NCBI GenBank assembly: GCA_028485475.2
Contig: CP144143.1
Location: 186,001-250,000 of the forward strand
Source: Chitinophagaceae bacterium C216
GTDB taxonomy: Bacteria; Bacteroidota; Bacteroidia; Chitinophagales; Chitinophagaceae
Length of the DNA: 64,000 bases
Reading direction: 5' to 3'
The notes under the pieces are model-generated. The model was not told the origin of the DNA. It saw only the letters and a program-made list of their open reading frames with translations, and did no database searches. Shown piece after piece: positions 20,101-28,314 of the stretch (the stretch's first letter is position 1; the number at the start of each line of letters is the position of its first letter). The position numbers and the translations under genes are program-made.

Positions 20101-20288
20101 GCTTGTACGCTGAAGCTACCCTCGGCATTTGCCGATACAGCGACATTGGTCCCCTTGACACTGATAGTAGCAAAGGGCACTGGGGCAGCAGATTCATCAA
20201 GGACTGTCCCGGTTATCGTACCTGTTTGTGAAAATGCCAGGAACGAGAAACCTAAAAACATTGCAAAGAGCAATAAAACCTGTCTCAT
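17136..20288 (-). CDS. SusC/RagA-type TonB-linked outer-membrane protein
   Basis: The 1050-residue protein has a signal peptide (1-20, ending LAFSQ), a CarboxypepD-like domain (about 22-100), IEEVVVTAVGVKRSERS, a plug (about 115-225; LYVVDGVPISNGQIG, ALYGSRAASGVIVITTKNG) and a barrel ending SIRLGF. It is the transporter of the SusC/SusD_like-2/Ig/Lipid_bd operon. Its N-terminus is nearly the same as that of the SusC at 23218-26343 (LLLFAMFxGFSFLAxSQT), and both share the element at 20384-20407, so the loci are probably duplicates with diverged cargo. Confidence 0.95.
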   Translation of the reverse strand: MRQVLLLFAMFLGFSFLAFSQTGTITGTVLDESAAPVPFATISVKGTNVAVSANAEGSFSVQAAPGNVLVVSATGYTSKEVKVEGTTVTVVLARGEAQMIEEVVVTAVGVKRSERSLGYAATQINAEDITATGNRSAFNALQGKVPGVDITSASGAPGASTRIIMRGFTSLGGSNQPLYVVDGVPISNGQIGSTDLNGGLDFGNRGNDINPNDIESITILQGGSATALYGSRAASGVIVITTKNGSRSNNRVSVDIVSTTTFETPLRLPFMQNEFGQGWYNRTTEDGGDLQENGSWGPKFDGVLRKWGFVVDNQQLIKPYVALKNNVRDFFEVGKTLNNSIAIKNGDENKSYYLSYGNILADGIMPTDADSYKRHNIAARGNAKFLKIFNASANINYIRKSSKYVLTGQDQSVLDGLWQAPRDISFVDQKDYNNKFYNVDNYYTYYAQNPYYVLQEHGNRFNENRMFGSVSLDAKIASWLSATFRAGSDVSNSTAKSWRAITKSARASYNDDVGRVTEASYYSSEFNTDFFFNINPKISSDFSLNAIVGHNFNQRDARTQSTTVIGLDIPGYYNLSNSSATPTATATLSKRRLVGVYASADLGYRNLLYLTLTGRNDWSSTLPASNRSFFYPSASLSFIFSELLSSKDVLSFGKLRMGVARTGKDADPYQVFAVLTQTSLTDGYRGFDFPLAGGVNGFTVSNLIGNQKLKPELSTDYEIGTDLKFFRNRIGINFTAYNKIITNLIWTSTIPSTTGFTAQTQNLGKITNKGIEVALNVVPVETTDWRWEVFANYSTNKNKLVELVEGLDQISLGGTSTIGFVARPGYPLGLFEGTVVATDPQGRVIVNAQGLPTFKDQKEILGSSQNKYRIGGGTSISYKNLNLKVVGDYRHGGLMYSRTAELMYFTGNAIQTTYNDRQPFIIPNSVQKIGDNYVENTVPIAGFDHNLNLYYNQTYNAGKGSAYALVPKTFFKLREVSLYYSLPSKLLSRSQIRSIDVGLVGTNLLLWTPVANSFTDPEQTTFGNDLEADYGDFGATPTTRGFGFSIRLGF

Positions 20289-20383
20289 TTAAAACCTTTT
20301 TGTTAAAAAAATTAATAATTGACTTACGGATTAGTACGGAAATCAGTACAGATCACACTCTCCTTTTCTGACAAGGAAAGGGC

Positions 20384-20407
20384 AAGTTAGATTTTTTTTA
20401 ACAAAAG
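20384..20407 (-). promoter_or_regulatory. Shared susC upstream element (copy A)
   Basis: Read on the plus strand: AAGTTA, a short A/T run of mostly T, then AACAAAA. It lies about 96 bp upstream of the susC start. An equivalent block lies at 26426-26448, about 83 bp upstream of the paralogous susC. It probably contains the promoter or an activator site; the exact -33/-7 boxes are not clear. Confidence 0.4.
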
Positions 20408-20635
20408 GGGGCGTTTTTTTTATTTTTTCGTTAAAATAGGGGTCTATATTTTTCTTTTTCAAAACATTGAATTAATGCTGTTTTTCAAAACATTATAATA
20501 TCAAAAAAAGAAAAATATATATAAAAAATATTGATATAAATCATGTTATAAAATAGTTTTTATAAAGAAAAGGGTAAAATTTTTGAAAATATTTTTCCCG
20601 AAGCCTTTAAGTAGAGGAGCATTAAATAAATTAAA

Positions 20636-20670
20636 AAAAAGAGGATATGCAAGTAGCATATCCTCTTTTT
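20636..20670 (-). terminator. Intrinsic terminator of the DUF1735 operon
   Basis: The stem GAGGATATGC/GCATATCCTC with loop AAGTA is flanked by A and T runs. It lies just past the stop at 20692 and would work in either direction. Confidence 0.88.
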
Positions 20671-20691
20671 ATAAAACGATATTCTCTTTAC

Positions 20692-21543
20692 CTAATTTCT
20701 ATCACCTGTACGTGTGTACCATTCTTCAAACTGTCGGCTACCTGCGGTCCACTTCACGTACAGTACTTTGTTCACAGGATCCCAATTACTTGCCGGATCA
20801 GTAATCGGAGTACCAATTGAAGGATCCACTCCAATTACAGTTACCTTATTTGTTGTAGGATCAATTTCGTACGTGATAATATTAGAATATGTATACAACA
20901 AGTTGGTTTTTACTCTTGTTGCTGTAACAGTTTCTAATGGTACGTTGCTCTTATTGGCATTAGGCACTAATGATGTAGCAGCCGAAGTTCTATAGTGATA
21001 CACCCCGTCGTATGGATTTTTCCCCATCACACGGATAAGAATTCTGGAAAAATACTTACTTAAAGTTTCTCCGGATGCATCTGTAATTTTCAATGGGAGA
21101 ATATAAGCTTCTTCCAGACTAATTTGATCTACCTTAAAGTCAATATTTATTGTTGCCGTTTTTTCACCTTTTCTAATAGTAGCTGAACTAGGCATTGTAT
21201 ATACTGAAGCCGGTAATAGAGTCATGTTTGCAGACTTCACTGTATTATATTTATTCAGCCACTCTTCGTCTACCGCCACGTTAACAGCAATATCGCGGGG
21301 AGCATTTTTGGGCCCTGTATAAACTACAGGAACTTCCAATATAGCTGATGGAACTATATTGTAGCTCACTGTGTACAACCGGAAAGAATCCGTTGGAGCA
21401 CTTGTAAGTACCGCAGGATTCCCAAATTCTACTACTGCAGGAACAGCATCCGGATCTAAAACCAAATCTCGCCCCTTTAAGCAGGATTGCAGCAGCAGTG
21501 TAGAGCCTGTCATTATTAGAAATAAATACAATATCTTTTTCAT
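20692..21543 (-). CDS. DUF1735-domain surface lipoprotein
   Basis: A 283-residue lipoprotein with lipobox LLQSC (Cys21). Residues about 50-165 match the DUF1735 (BT_3987-type) beta-sandwich (VPVVYTGPKNAPRDIAVNVAVDEEWLNKYN, IRKGEKTATINIDFKV, YILPLKITDASG). A second beta domain follows (NPYDGVYHYRTSAATS to the C-terminus). The N-terminal domain is common in SusCD-linked surface proteins, including some glycosidases, but no catalytic domain is present here. It is the last gene of its operon, 12 bp after the susD-like gene. Confidence 0.8.
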   Translation of the reverse strand: MKKILYLFLIMTGSTLLLQSCLKGRDLVLDPDAVPAVVEFGNPAVLTSAPTDSFRLYTVSYNIVPSAILEVPVVYTGPKNAPRDIAVNVAVDEEWLNKYNTVKSANMTLLPASVYTMPSSATIRKGEKTATINIDFKVDQISLEEAYILPLKITDASGETLSKYFSRILIRVMGKNPYDGVYHYRTSAATSLVPNANKSNVPLETVTATRVKTNLLYTYSNIITYEIDPTTNKVTVIGVDPSIGTPITDPASNWDPVNKVLYVKWTAGSRQFEEWYTRTGDRN

Positions 21544-21555
21544 AAAATTTTAAAT

Positions 21556-23205
21556 TTATTTAGCCCAAAATATTTTGTCTCTAAGAGGGTCAATATTTCC
21601 CTGTGCTCTCACGTTCTCTGCATTGTAAGAAAACTCTCTTGCCGGATACTGAATTCGAGTAGGCAATTTATCTGGTTGCGGAGAAGGAGAAATTACAGAA
21701 GCGAAGCTGTAATATTTGTAATCAGGAGTATTTCTCGGATCACAGAATGGATACCCGGTTCTTCTATACTCGTTCCAAGATTCATCCGCCTTAATCATAT
21801 TATGAGCGATATACTTTTGGGTAATAATCGCTTCAATCTTCTGCTCTGTAGTAGTGGCCAAGTCAAAGTTTACCAGTCTGTTATCACTATTGAGTCTCTG
21901 ATAAATTTCTACCTCTATTGCAGGATTTATCTGAATATAGTTGGATGAAACTGCCGAAGTAGCCAGGGTTCCATTTGTAGTATCCACATATTTTGTAGAT
22001 ATATTGCCTCCCTCGTCTTTGTTTAAATATCTGAAAGACTCTAAGATACCGTTGTTAAAGGAAGCCTTCGCATCTCCTGAAATCAACCCTCGAACGATGG
22101 CTTCAGCCTGTAAGAAATGACTTTCGGCAGCCAACATTATCGGCTGAGGAGCCGATGGCCCTTTAAAAATTCCAATTGCTGCATAGTTACTTGCAGATGG
22201 TGTAGCAGCAAGCGTAATATACCAGTCATTAGGTTGTTTTACCACTGCTTCACTTCCACCGGGTACACCTAACTGATTCACCCCGGGAGTTGGAAAGGTT
22301 CTATAGAGTAAGTGACCTCTGAAAAAGTCGTTAATCTTAGTACCATCATAGAATCCCAACATATAATAGCTGGGCACACGCTGGGTAAGCCCCTGTGCAG
22401 ATCCCGAAGCAGAATACACACGACCCCAGTTAGGATTGGTTTTACCATCGATATTGGTAAAGCCGGGCTGCACCATGGCATCCTCAGCAAGAAAACCGTC
22501 AGCACTAAAGTTCTTGTTATCGAAATTCACTTTATCACCCGCTCTTAAAATTATTCTGAGCTTAATAGTGTTGCCGTATTTTCTCCATTTTACTAGGTCA
22601 CCTCCAAATAGTGGATCCGTTGCATTGGTAGGTACCAATGTAGCCGCATTACCTCCCTGTAGCTCACCTATCGCTTGATCTATAAGAGATGCAATACTTT
22701 TGTAGATATCTGGACCTTTATCATACTTTGGCAACAACGCTTCTACACCACGATTGGCATCAGTATAAGGCACATTGTTATAAGCATCCACTAACGCTTG
22801 AAAATGTACCGCTTTCAAAATTTTAGCGATAGCACCATAGTACTGATAAGATTCGTCCACTTCACTTCTAGCAATAATAGCGTTCAGATCTGTTACATTA
22901 TCGTAAAGATCCCACCAGAAGGTGTAATTCCCCGGTCCATAGTTATAGTCAATTAACGATCCATAACCTGATACACCACCGGCGTTTACAATGGCTCCGC
23001 TAAGTTCGCCTCCATAGTTATCGGCGTTGGGCATCACACGCGCCCAGGTTACAATAGTTTTTCCTAATAGGAAAGATTCTTCAACAGTTCCGGTAGGAGC
23101 GTTGGGGTTCTTATTAATGTCCATGAACTTTTTACAGGACGATAGTAAAGTTGTAATTCCCAACAGCAGAACCAAACTGTATATATAATATCTCTTCTTG
23201 TTCAT
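21556..23205 (-). CDS. SusD_like-2 family lipoprotein
   Basis: A 549-residue protein with lipobox LLSSC (Cys24) and KKFMDINKNPNAPTG, the SusD_like-2 signature start. The helical core (YYGAIAKILKAVHFQALVDAYNNVPYTDA) and the C-terminal MIKADESWNEYRRTGYPFCDPR fit the group. It starts 12 bp after its susC and is followed by the DUF1735 gene. The ligand is not predictable. Confidence 0.92.
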   Translation of the reverse strand: MNKKRYYIYSLVLLLGITTLLSSCKKFMDINKNPNAPTGTVEESFLLGKTIVTWARVMPNADNYGGELSGAIVNAGGVSGYGSLIDYNYGPGNYTFWWDLYDNVTDLNAIIARSEVDESYQYYGAIAKILKAVHFQALVDAYNNVPYTDANRGVEALLPKYDKGPDIYKSIASLIDQAIGELQGGNAATLVPTNATDPLFGGDLVKWRKYGNTIKLRIILRAGDKVNFDNKNFSADGFLAEDAMVQPGFTNIDGKTNPNWGRVYSASGSAQGLTQRVPSYYMLGFYDGTKINDFFRGHLLYRTFPTPGVNQLGVPGGSEAVVKQPNDWYITLAATPSASNYAAIGIFKGPSAPQPIMLAAESHFLQAEAIVRGLISGDAKASFNNGILESFRYLNKDEGGNISTKYVDTTNGTLATSAVSSNYIQINPAIEVEIYQRLNSDNRLVNFDLATTTEQKIEAIITQKYIAHNMIKADESWNEYRRTGYPFCDPRNTPDYKYYSFASVISPSPQPDKLPTRIQYPAREFSYNAENVRAQGNIDPLRDKIFWAK

Positions 23206-23217
23206 ACGATACTCATT

Positions 23218-26200
23218 TTAGAAATTAAACGAAATGGTTGCTCCATAGAAACGAGTAGGAGGATTTTCTGTTAAAGTAGTAATACCGAGATAGTTTCCGG
23301 TACCGTTATTGCTATACTCCGGATCGGTTGCATACACATTTTCTTTTGGCACCAGTATGAACAGGTTTCTACCTATCAAATTAATCGCTGCACCTTTAAG
23401 AATTTTGGTATTACGGAATAATTTACTAGGCAGATTGTAAGACAGAGAAATCTCTCTAAGCTTCCAGAAATCACCGGAAAGAAGGTAGTTTTCTGTAATC
23501 GCTCTACGTGGGTTGTTCTGTGTCCAGTATCCTGTATTACCATCAGTAATGGTCAAATTAGTATTGTCGACGTATCTACCGGTGGCAGGATCAAGATATA
23601 CTGAATTAGGGAATACAAAACGTTCACGATCGAACATGATTGTATTAATACTAGAACCACTAAAGTCGTAAGTAGGACCAGCTCCAGCGTAGATCACATA
23701 ACCGCCTCTGTATTCCATCAATACTCTTAAGTTGATACCTTTCCAACCTGCATCTAGGTTGACACCCATTCTGTGCAATGGCTGGGTATTACCCAAAGGT
23801 TGAATATTAGTATTATTAGAGGGATATCCTGATACAGGATCTACAATTACTTTACCCGTTACACTGTCTCTTAAGTGAGTAGTACCGAAGTATACCGGGA
23901 AGCGATATCCATTAGCAGCATAGATACCAGTTTGGTCGCCATATGTAAATAGAGATATGCGCTCGATATCCTGAATTCCTAGGTCTACTACACGGTTATC
24001 ATTGTAGGTATAGTTACCACCTAAAGTCAGATACCAGTTTTCTTTATTCACAACATTCACATTCAACGATGCTTCAAAACCGGAACCTTTGGTCAAACCC
24101 ACATTAGCCAGCATGCTGTAATAACCTGTTGATTGAGTAAGCTGAACAGGCAAGGTTTGGTTCCTTGTTTTTTGAATATAGTAGGTGAATTCCCCGCTTA
24201 TTCTTCTAAAGAATTCAAAGTCGATACCATATTCAGTAGCGAAGGTAAACTCAGGTTTTAAACCTTTTTGAACTATACGGTCTCCAATGGTATAGGATAT
24301 TACACCGCTATACGGATAACCCGCTCCCTGTCCAATGGTAGGCTGAGTCGCATAAGGACCAAGGTTTACGTTACCTGAATTTGCAATACCGAATCTCAGT
24401 TTTAAGAGATTGATATTGGGATTATCCTTCAAAGCCGGAATCGCATCCGATAACACTACTGATAAATCAGCTGAGGGATAGAAGAACGTATTGTAACCTG
24501 GATCCAGAACCGATACATGGTCTCTCCTACCGGTCAGGTGCAAAGTTGTCCCAAATTTTCTATAGGTAATATAGGCCTCCCCATATACACCTATTGTTCT
24601 GGATTTGCTGATACTTTCTCCGGCAGAGGGTGGGTTAATCTGGTTAGACAGATTATAGATGTCTGGTAAGGCCAGACCTGTAATGCCGGCACTCAAGTTT
24701 TTAGAATCGTCCTGAATCAACTGGGTACCTAAAGTAAGCTTGAAGTCCCAATCCTCTATATTCTTTTTGGTAAATACAGATTGGAAATCTCCTACCAGCG
24801 TATTAGTATAGAACATATTATCGCTTACACTACCCTGTATATCACTTTTCTTATAAGAGCCGTGAGAATTATCTTTTGCATAGGTTGAATAGGCATACTT
24901 ACCGGTCCAGGATTTACTGGAATAGTTTCTAGAAGTCATACCCACTCTACCGATCAGGTCCCACCAGTGGTAGGGCGACCATTTTAAATTGAGGTTACCT
25001 ACCAAGTATTCATTCCGTGCATCGGAACGGTTATTATCCTTTATGAAATAGGGGTTGTTGTAATAAGCATTATAATAGTAGTCGGGCATAGCAAACGAGT
25101 CGCGTTGCCAGTTGCGATAAGTAGTAATCGGCGCATGCCCTGGTGTATTCAATATCAGGTCATACATTGTTCCACCAGATGTGGCCTGTCTGGTATAGTT
25201 TTGTACATAACGAACAGAGTAATCCAAACTTAGGTTCTCGTAGATTTTTTGATTACCCGAAAGTGATACAGTAGAACGCTTATAAGAATCACCTTCAATA
25301 AGACCCTTATTCGCTACATATTGACCAGAGAAGTAGAAACGGCCTTTATTACTTGTATTAGCCAAAGAGAAATCTGTCTGCGAAGAAACATCGGGCCTCC
25401 AGAAGTTTAACTTGCCATGCTTTGAGTCAAATGCATAAGGTACTTGTTGCATAGCACCGCCAGGCAGCGGAAATTCGCCAAAGTCAACCAAAGAGCCGTC
25501 GAAAGCCGGACCATACTGTTGGTTTTCGTACGGTTCGTAAATTTTTACATACCCTGTTGCACCCGATCCGAATTTTTTCTGAATTTTAGGGAAGAACCCC
25601 ACTGTAGATACTTGTACGGTTTGAGCCACGCGTACTTCAGTTCTTCCTGGTATTCCTTTTTTAGTAGTAACAATTAACGCACCGTTTGAAGCCCGGGTAC
25701 CATATAACGCTGAGGCACTCGAACCGTTCAATACGGTAATGTTCTCAATGTCGTTCGGGTTAAGATTACCCAGAATTTCATTAGGTACAATTACGTTGTC
25801 CAGTACAATGAGGGCTTGGTTATTACCGGTAATAGAACGGTAACCTCTGAGCACCACGCTCACATTAGGATTTACACCGCTACCAGTAACGTTGATTTGT
25901 AATCCCGGCACTTTACCGGATAGGGCTGTGGCTACGTTAGTAGGAGCAGCTTGTACTAACCTGTCAGCATTCACGACAGTAGCAGCATAACCCAGATTCT
26001 TTTTGTTAACACGTTGTCCGGTAGCTGTTACTACAACTTCTTCGATAACATCACTACCGCTTTTTACCAACATAATGGTAAGTGGAGAGGAAGAGGCTGC
26101 GACTTCTTTGGCTATAAAACCTGTCGCAGATACAACTAATGTAGCACTGGGTTCGGCCTGGATGGAAAATTGACCTTCATCGTCAGCCGAAACACCAAAA

Positions 26201-26343
26201 GAAGTTCCTTTAATCGCCACTGTGGCGAAAGGCACCGGCGCACCGGTTTCATCAAGCACTGTTCCGGTAATCGTTCTGGTTTGGGAAATGGCCAGAAACG
26301 AAAAACCCATAAACATTGCAAAGAGCAATAGAATTTTTCTCAT
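23218..26343 (-). CDS. SusC/RagA-type TonB-linked outer-membrane protein
   Basis: The 1041-residue protein has a signal peptide (ending LAISQ), a CarboxypepD-like domain (about 22-100), IEEVVVTATGQRVNKK, a plug (about 115-215; LIVLDNVIVPNEILGNLNPNDIE, ASALYGTRASNGALIVTTKKG) and a barrel ending GATISFNF. It is the first gene of a three-gene operon with a SusD_like-2 and a DUF1735 lipoprotein. It is paralogous to the SusC at 17136-20288. No enzyme or regulator is linked, so the substrate remains open. Confidence 0.95.
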   Translation of the reverse strand: MRKILLLFAMFMGFSFLAISQTRTITGTVLDETGAPVPFATVAIKGTSFGVSADDEGQFSIQAEPSATLVVSATGFIAKEVAASSSPLTIMLVKSGSDVIEEVVVTATGQRVNKKNLGYAATVVNADRLVQAAPTNVATALSGKVPGLQINVTGSGVNPNVSVVLRGYRSITGNNQALIVLDNVIVPNEILGNLNPNDIENITVLNGSSASALYGTRASNGALIVTTKKGIPGRTEVRVAQTVQVSTVGFFPKIQKKFGSGATGYVKIYEPYENQQYGPAFDGSLVDFGEFPLPGGAMQQVPYAFDSKHGKLNFWRPDVSSQTDFSLANTSNKGRFYFSGQYVANKGLIEGDSYKRSTVSLSGNQKIYENLSLDYSVRYVQNYTRQATSGGTMYDLILNTPGHAPITTYRNWQRDSFAMPDYYYNAYYNNPYFIKDNNRSDARNEYLVGNLNLKWSPYHWWDLIGRVGMTSRNYSSKSWTGKYAYSTYAKDNSHGSYKKSDIQGSVSDNMFYTNTLVGDFQSVFTKKNIEDWDFKLTLGTQLIQDDSKNLSAGITGLALPDIYNLSNQINPPSAGESISKSRTIGVYGEAYITYRKFGTTLHLTGRRDHVSVLDPGYNTFFYPSADLSVVLSDAIPALKDNPNINLLKLRFGIANSGNVNLGPYATQPTIGQGAGYPYSGVISYTIGDRIVQKGLKPEFTFATEYGIDFEFFRRISGEFTYYIQKTRNQTLPVQLTQSTGYYSMLANVGLTKGSGFEASLNVNVVNKENWYLTLGGNYTYNDNRVVDLGIQDIERISLFTYGDQTGIYAANGYRFPVYFGTTHLRDSVTGKVIVDPVSGYPSNNTNIQPLGNTQPLHRMGVNLDAGWKGINLRVLMEYRGGYVIYAGAGPTYDFSGSSINTIMFDRERFVFPNSVYLDPATGRYVDNTNLTITDGNTGYWTQNNPRRAITENYLLSGDFWKLREISLSYNLPSKLFRNTKILKGAAINLIGRNLFILVPKENVYATDPEYSNNGTGNYLGITTLTENPPTRFYGATISFNF

Positions 26344-26425
26344 GTAAAACTATTTGTATTTTAAACAATAAAGCAGCTAAATTTCCTGTGATACTGGGTG
26401 TCAGGGTACTTTAGCAGTTAGCACT

Positions 26426-26448
26426 AAGTTATAATTTTTTAACAAAAA
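26426..26448 (-). promoter_or_regulatory. Shared susC upstream element (copy B)
   Basis: Read on the plus strand: AAGTTA, a short A/T run, then AACAAAA, as at 20384-20407. It lies about 83 bp upstream of the susC start. Confidence 0.4.
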
Positions 26449-26603
26449 ATTGACTTGATCTTTACCAATTTTTAAGAAAAAACCCATGTAGATCTGATAA
26501 ATAATTGAAATTTTTATTAGTTATATATTAGAAATGACCTAATGCAAAATCAGAATATTGATTGAAATCAATTATATTAATTATTACTTTGTTATTCATG
26601 TGT

Positions 26604-26636
26604 TTGCTTTAGTCTAGAAAAATTAACGCATATTTG
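26604..26636 (+). promoter_or_regulatory. folD promoter with -7 box abutting the start codon
   Basis: TTG (26604-26606), a 22-nt spacer and CATATTTG (26629-26636, one mismatch to TAnnTTTG) end three bases before the ATG. If used, the transcript would have almost no leader. Confidence 0.4.
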
Positions 26637-26639
26637 CAC

Positions 26640-27518
26640 ATGCAATTACTAGACGGAAAGAATACAGCCCAAACAATTTTAAATGAACTGAAACTAGGCG
26701 TAGCACAACGTGCAGCAGCGGGCAAAAAGATACCTCATCTGGCTGCAATTTTGGTAGGAAATAATGGTGCCAGCCAAACCTATGTCAATTCTAAGGTCAA
26801 AACCTGTAACCAAATTGGTTTTATATCGACCCTTATCCAATACGAAGAAGACATCAGCGAGGTAAAACTTCTCGAAAAAATAGAAGAACTGAATGAAGAT
26901 TACTCGGTAGACGGGATTCTGGTGCAGCTTCCCTTACCCGCTCATATATCCGAGAAAAAAGTCATTGAAGCTATTGCAGTTCAAAAGGACGTTGACGGGT
27001 TTCATCCCGAGAATATGGGTAGGTTGATTATGGGTGAAGAGGAGGCTTTTATACCGGCAACCCCTTACGGCATCATGTTGTTGTTGGAGCACTATAATAT
27101 CCAGACTAAAGGCAAGCATGCTGTAGTGCTCGGCCGCAGCCATATAGTAGGACGCCCTATGAGCATCCTGTTGAGTAATAATACACAGCCCGGTAACTGT
27201 ACCGTTACTGTGTGTCACTCAAAAACTCAAAATCTGAAGGACGTCTGCCTGCAAGCCGATATTATTGTGGCAGCTATTGGTCAGCCTGAATTTCTTAAAG
27301 CCGACATGGTAAAAGAAGGTGCTGTGGTAATAGATGTGGGAATTACACGCCTCCCGGATGCTTCTAAAAAATCCGGTTATCGTCTGGTGGGAGATGTTGA
27401 TTTTGCTAATGTGGCGCCCAAGTGCTCTTACATCACCCCAGTGCCAGGAGGAGTGGGCCCTATGACCATCGCCGCGTTGATGAAGAATACTTACAAATCC
27501 TGTACACAAAAAGATTAA
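26640..27518 (+). CDS. folD: Bifunctional methylene-THF dehydrogenase/cyclohydrolase
   Basis: The 292-residue FolD interconverts 5,10-methylene-THF, methenyl-THF and 10-formyl-THF in the cytosol. Family motifs are the YVNSKVKTC segment carrying the catalytic Lys, [20 protein letters not shown] (NADP site) and [12 protein letters not shown] chose the ATG at 26640 (MQLLDGKN) over a TTG two codons upstream because it matches the usual N-terminus. queE follows 75 bp downstream and may be cotranscribed. Confidence 0.97.
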   Translation: MQLLDGKNTAQTILNELKLGVAQRAAAGKKIPHLAAILVGNNGASQTYVNSKVKTCNQIGFISTLIQYEEDISEVKLLEKIEELNEDYSVDGILVQLPLPAHISEKKVIEAIAVQKDVDGFHPENMGRLIMGEEEAFIPATPYGIMLLLEHYNIQTKGKHAVVLGRSHIVGRPMSILLSNNTQPGNCTVTVCHSKTQNLKDVCLQADIIVAAIGQPEFLKADMVKEGAVVIDVGITRLPDASKKSGYRLVGDVDFANVAPKCSYITPVPGGVGPMTIAALMKNTYKSCTQKD

Positions 27519-27593
27519 TAACCTGATGGTACAGCAGGTAACAGAGTGTTTCCGTTACCTGCTTTTATCTAGCAATGCCCGACTCTGTAGCGT

Positions 27594-28220
27594 ATGTCTA
27601 ACACCCCTTCTTTACAAGCCGAAACATATTTACCCGTGATGGAGCACTTTTATACCTTGCAAGGAGAAGGCTTCCATCAAGGACGTGCCGCTTATTTTGT
27701 ACGTCTTGGAGGATGTGACGTGGGCTGCGTATGGTGCGATGTAAAAGAAAGCTGGGCTTTTGAAGGACATCCTCTGCTGTCCATAGAAACAATTGTATCG
27801 CATATAAAACAGTCCGGAGCTCCTATTGCCGTGATCACCGGTGGAGAGCCGCTGCTACATAACTTAAACGAGCTTACTACAGCGATTCAAAAAGAAGGTA
27901 TCCAAACCAATATCGAGACATCGGGTTCCTCCCCGCTAAGTGGTTACTGGAACTGGATCTGCCTTTCACCCAAAAAGTTTAAACAACCCCTCCCCGAAAT
28001 ACTACCCTTGGCCCATGAACTCAAAATCATTGTATATAATAAGAGTGATTTTGAATGGGGGGAGCAATTTGCCGCACAAGTAAGCCCTACCTGCAAATTA
28101 TACTTGCAACCCGAATGGAGTAAGGCCGCACAGGTTACACCTCTTATTGTCGACTACATCAAGAAAAATCCCAAATGGGAGCTTAGTCTGCAAATTCATA
28201 AGTACATTAATGTTCCATAA
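27594..28220 (+). CDS. queE: 7-carboxy-7-deazaguanine synthase (radical SAM)
   Basis: A 208-residue radical-SAM enzyme that converts 6-carboxy-tetrahydropterin to 7-carboxy-7-deazaguanine in preQ0/queuosine synthesis. The cluster motif is C-x3-C-x2-C in GGCDVGCVWCD, preceded by the substrate loop LQGEGFHQGR and followed by AVITGGEPLLH (SAM binding). No other queuosine gene is linked in the window. The ATG at 27594 gives a normal length. Confidence 0.94.
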   Translation: MSNTPSLQAETYLPVMEHFYTLQGEGFHQGRAAYFVRLGGCDVGCVWCDVKESWAFEGHPLLSIETIVSHIKQSGAPIAVITGGEPLLHNLNELTTAIQKEGIQTNIETSGSSPLSGYWNWICLSPKKFKQPLPEILPLAHELKIIVYNKSDFEWGEQFAAQVSPTCKLYLQPEWSKAAQVTPLIVDYIKKNPKWELSLQIHKYINVP

Positions 28221-28242
28221 CAACTTTTTATACTCAATAAAA

Positions 28243-28275
28243 AAGCACACTGCTTAAAAATAAAACAGCGTGCTT
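28243..28275. terminator. Bidirectional terminator between convergent genes
   Basis: AAGCACACTG pairs with CAGCGTGCTT (one mismatch) around a 13-nt loop, between the queE stop and the phosphoesterase stop on the other strand. A-rich flanks on the left give a T tract for the minus-strand transcript. Confidence 0.65.
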
Positions 28276-28314
28276 CTAAAATTCTAAAAGCATAGGATTA
28301 GACGGATCTATCCT

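Larger units (their letters stand above)
20289..20691. other. Intergenic region upstream of susC
   Basis: About 400 bp of very A/T-rich DNA holds the promoter region of the susC to its left and the terminator of the DUF1735 operon to its right. No coding signal is seen. Confidence 0.6.
26344..26639. other. Divergent promoter region between susC and folD
   Basis: This A/T-rich stretch holds the shared susC element (26426-26448) and the folD promoter next to the folD ATG. Nothing coding is seen. Confidence 0.6.
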
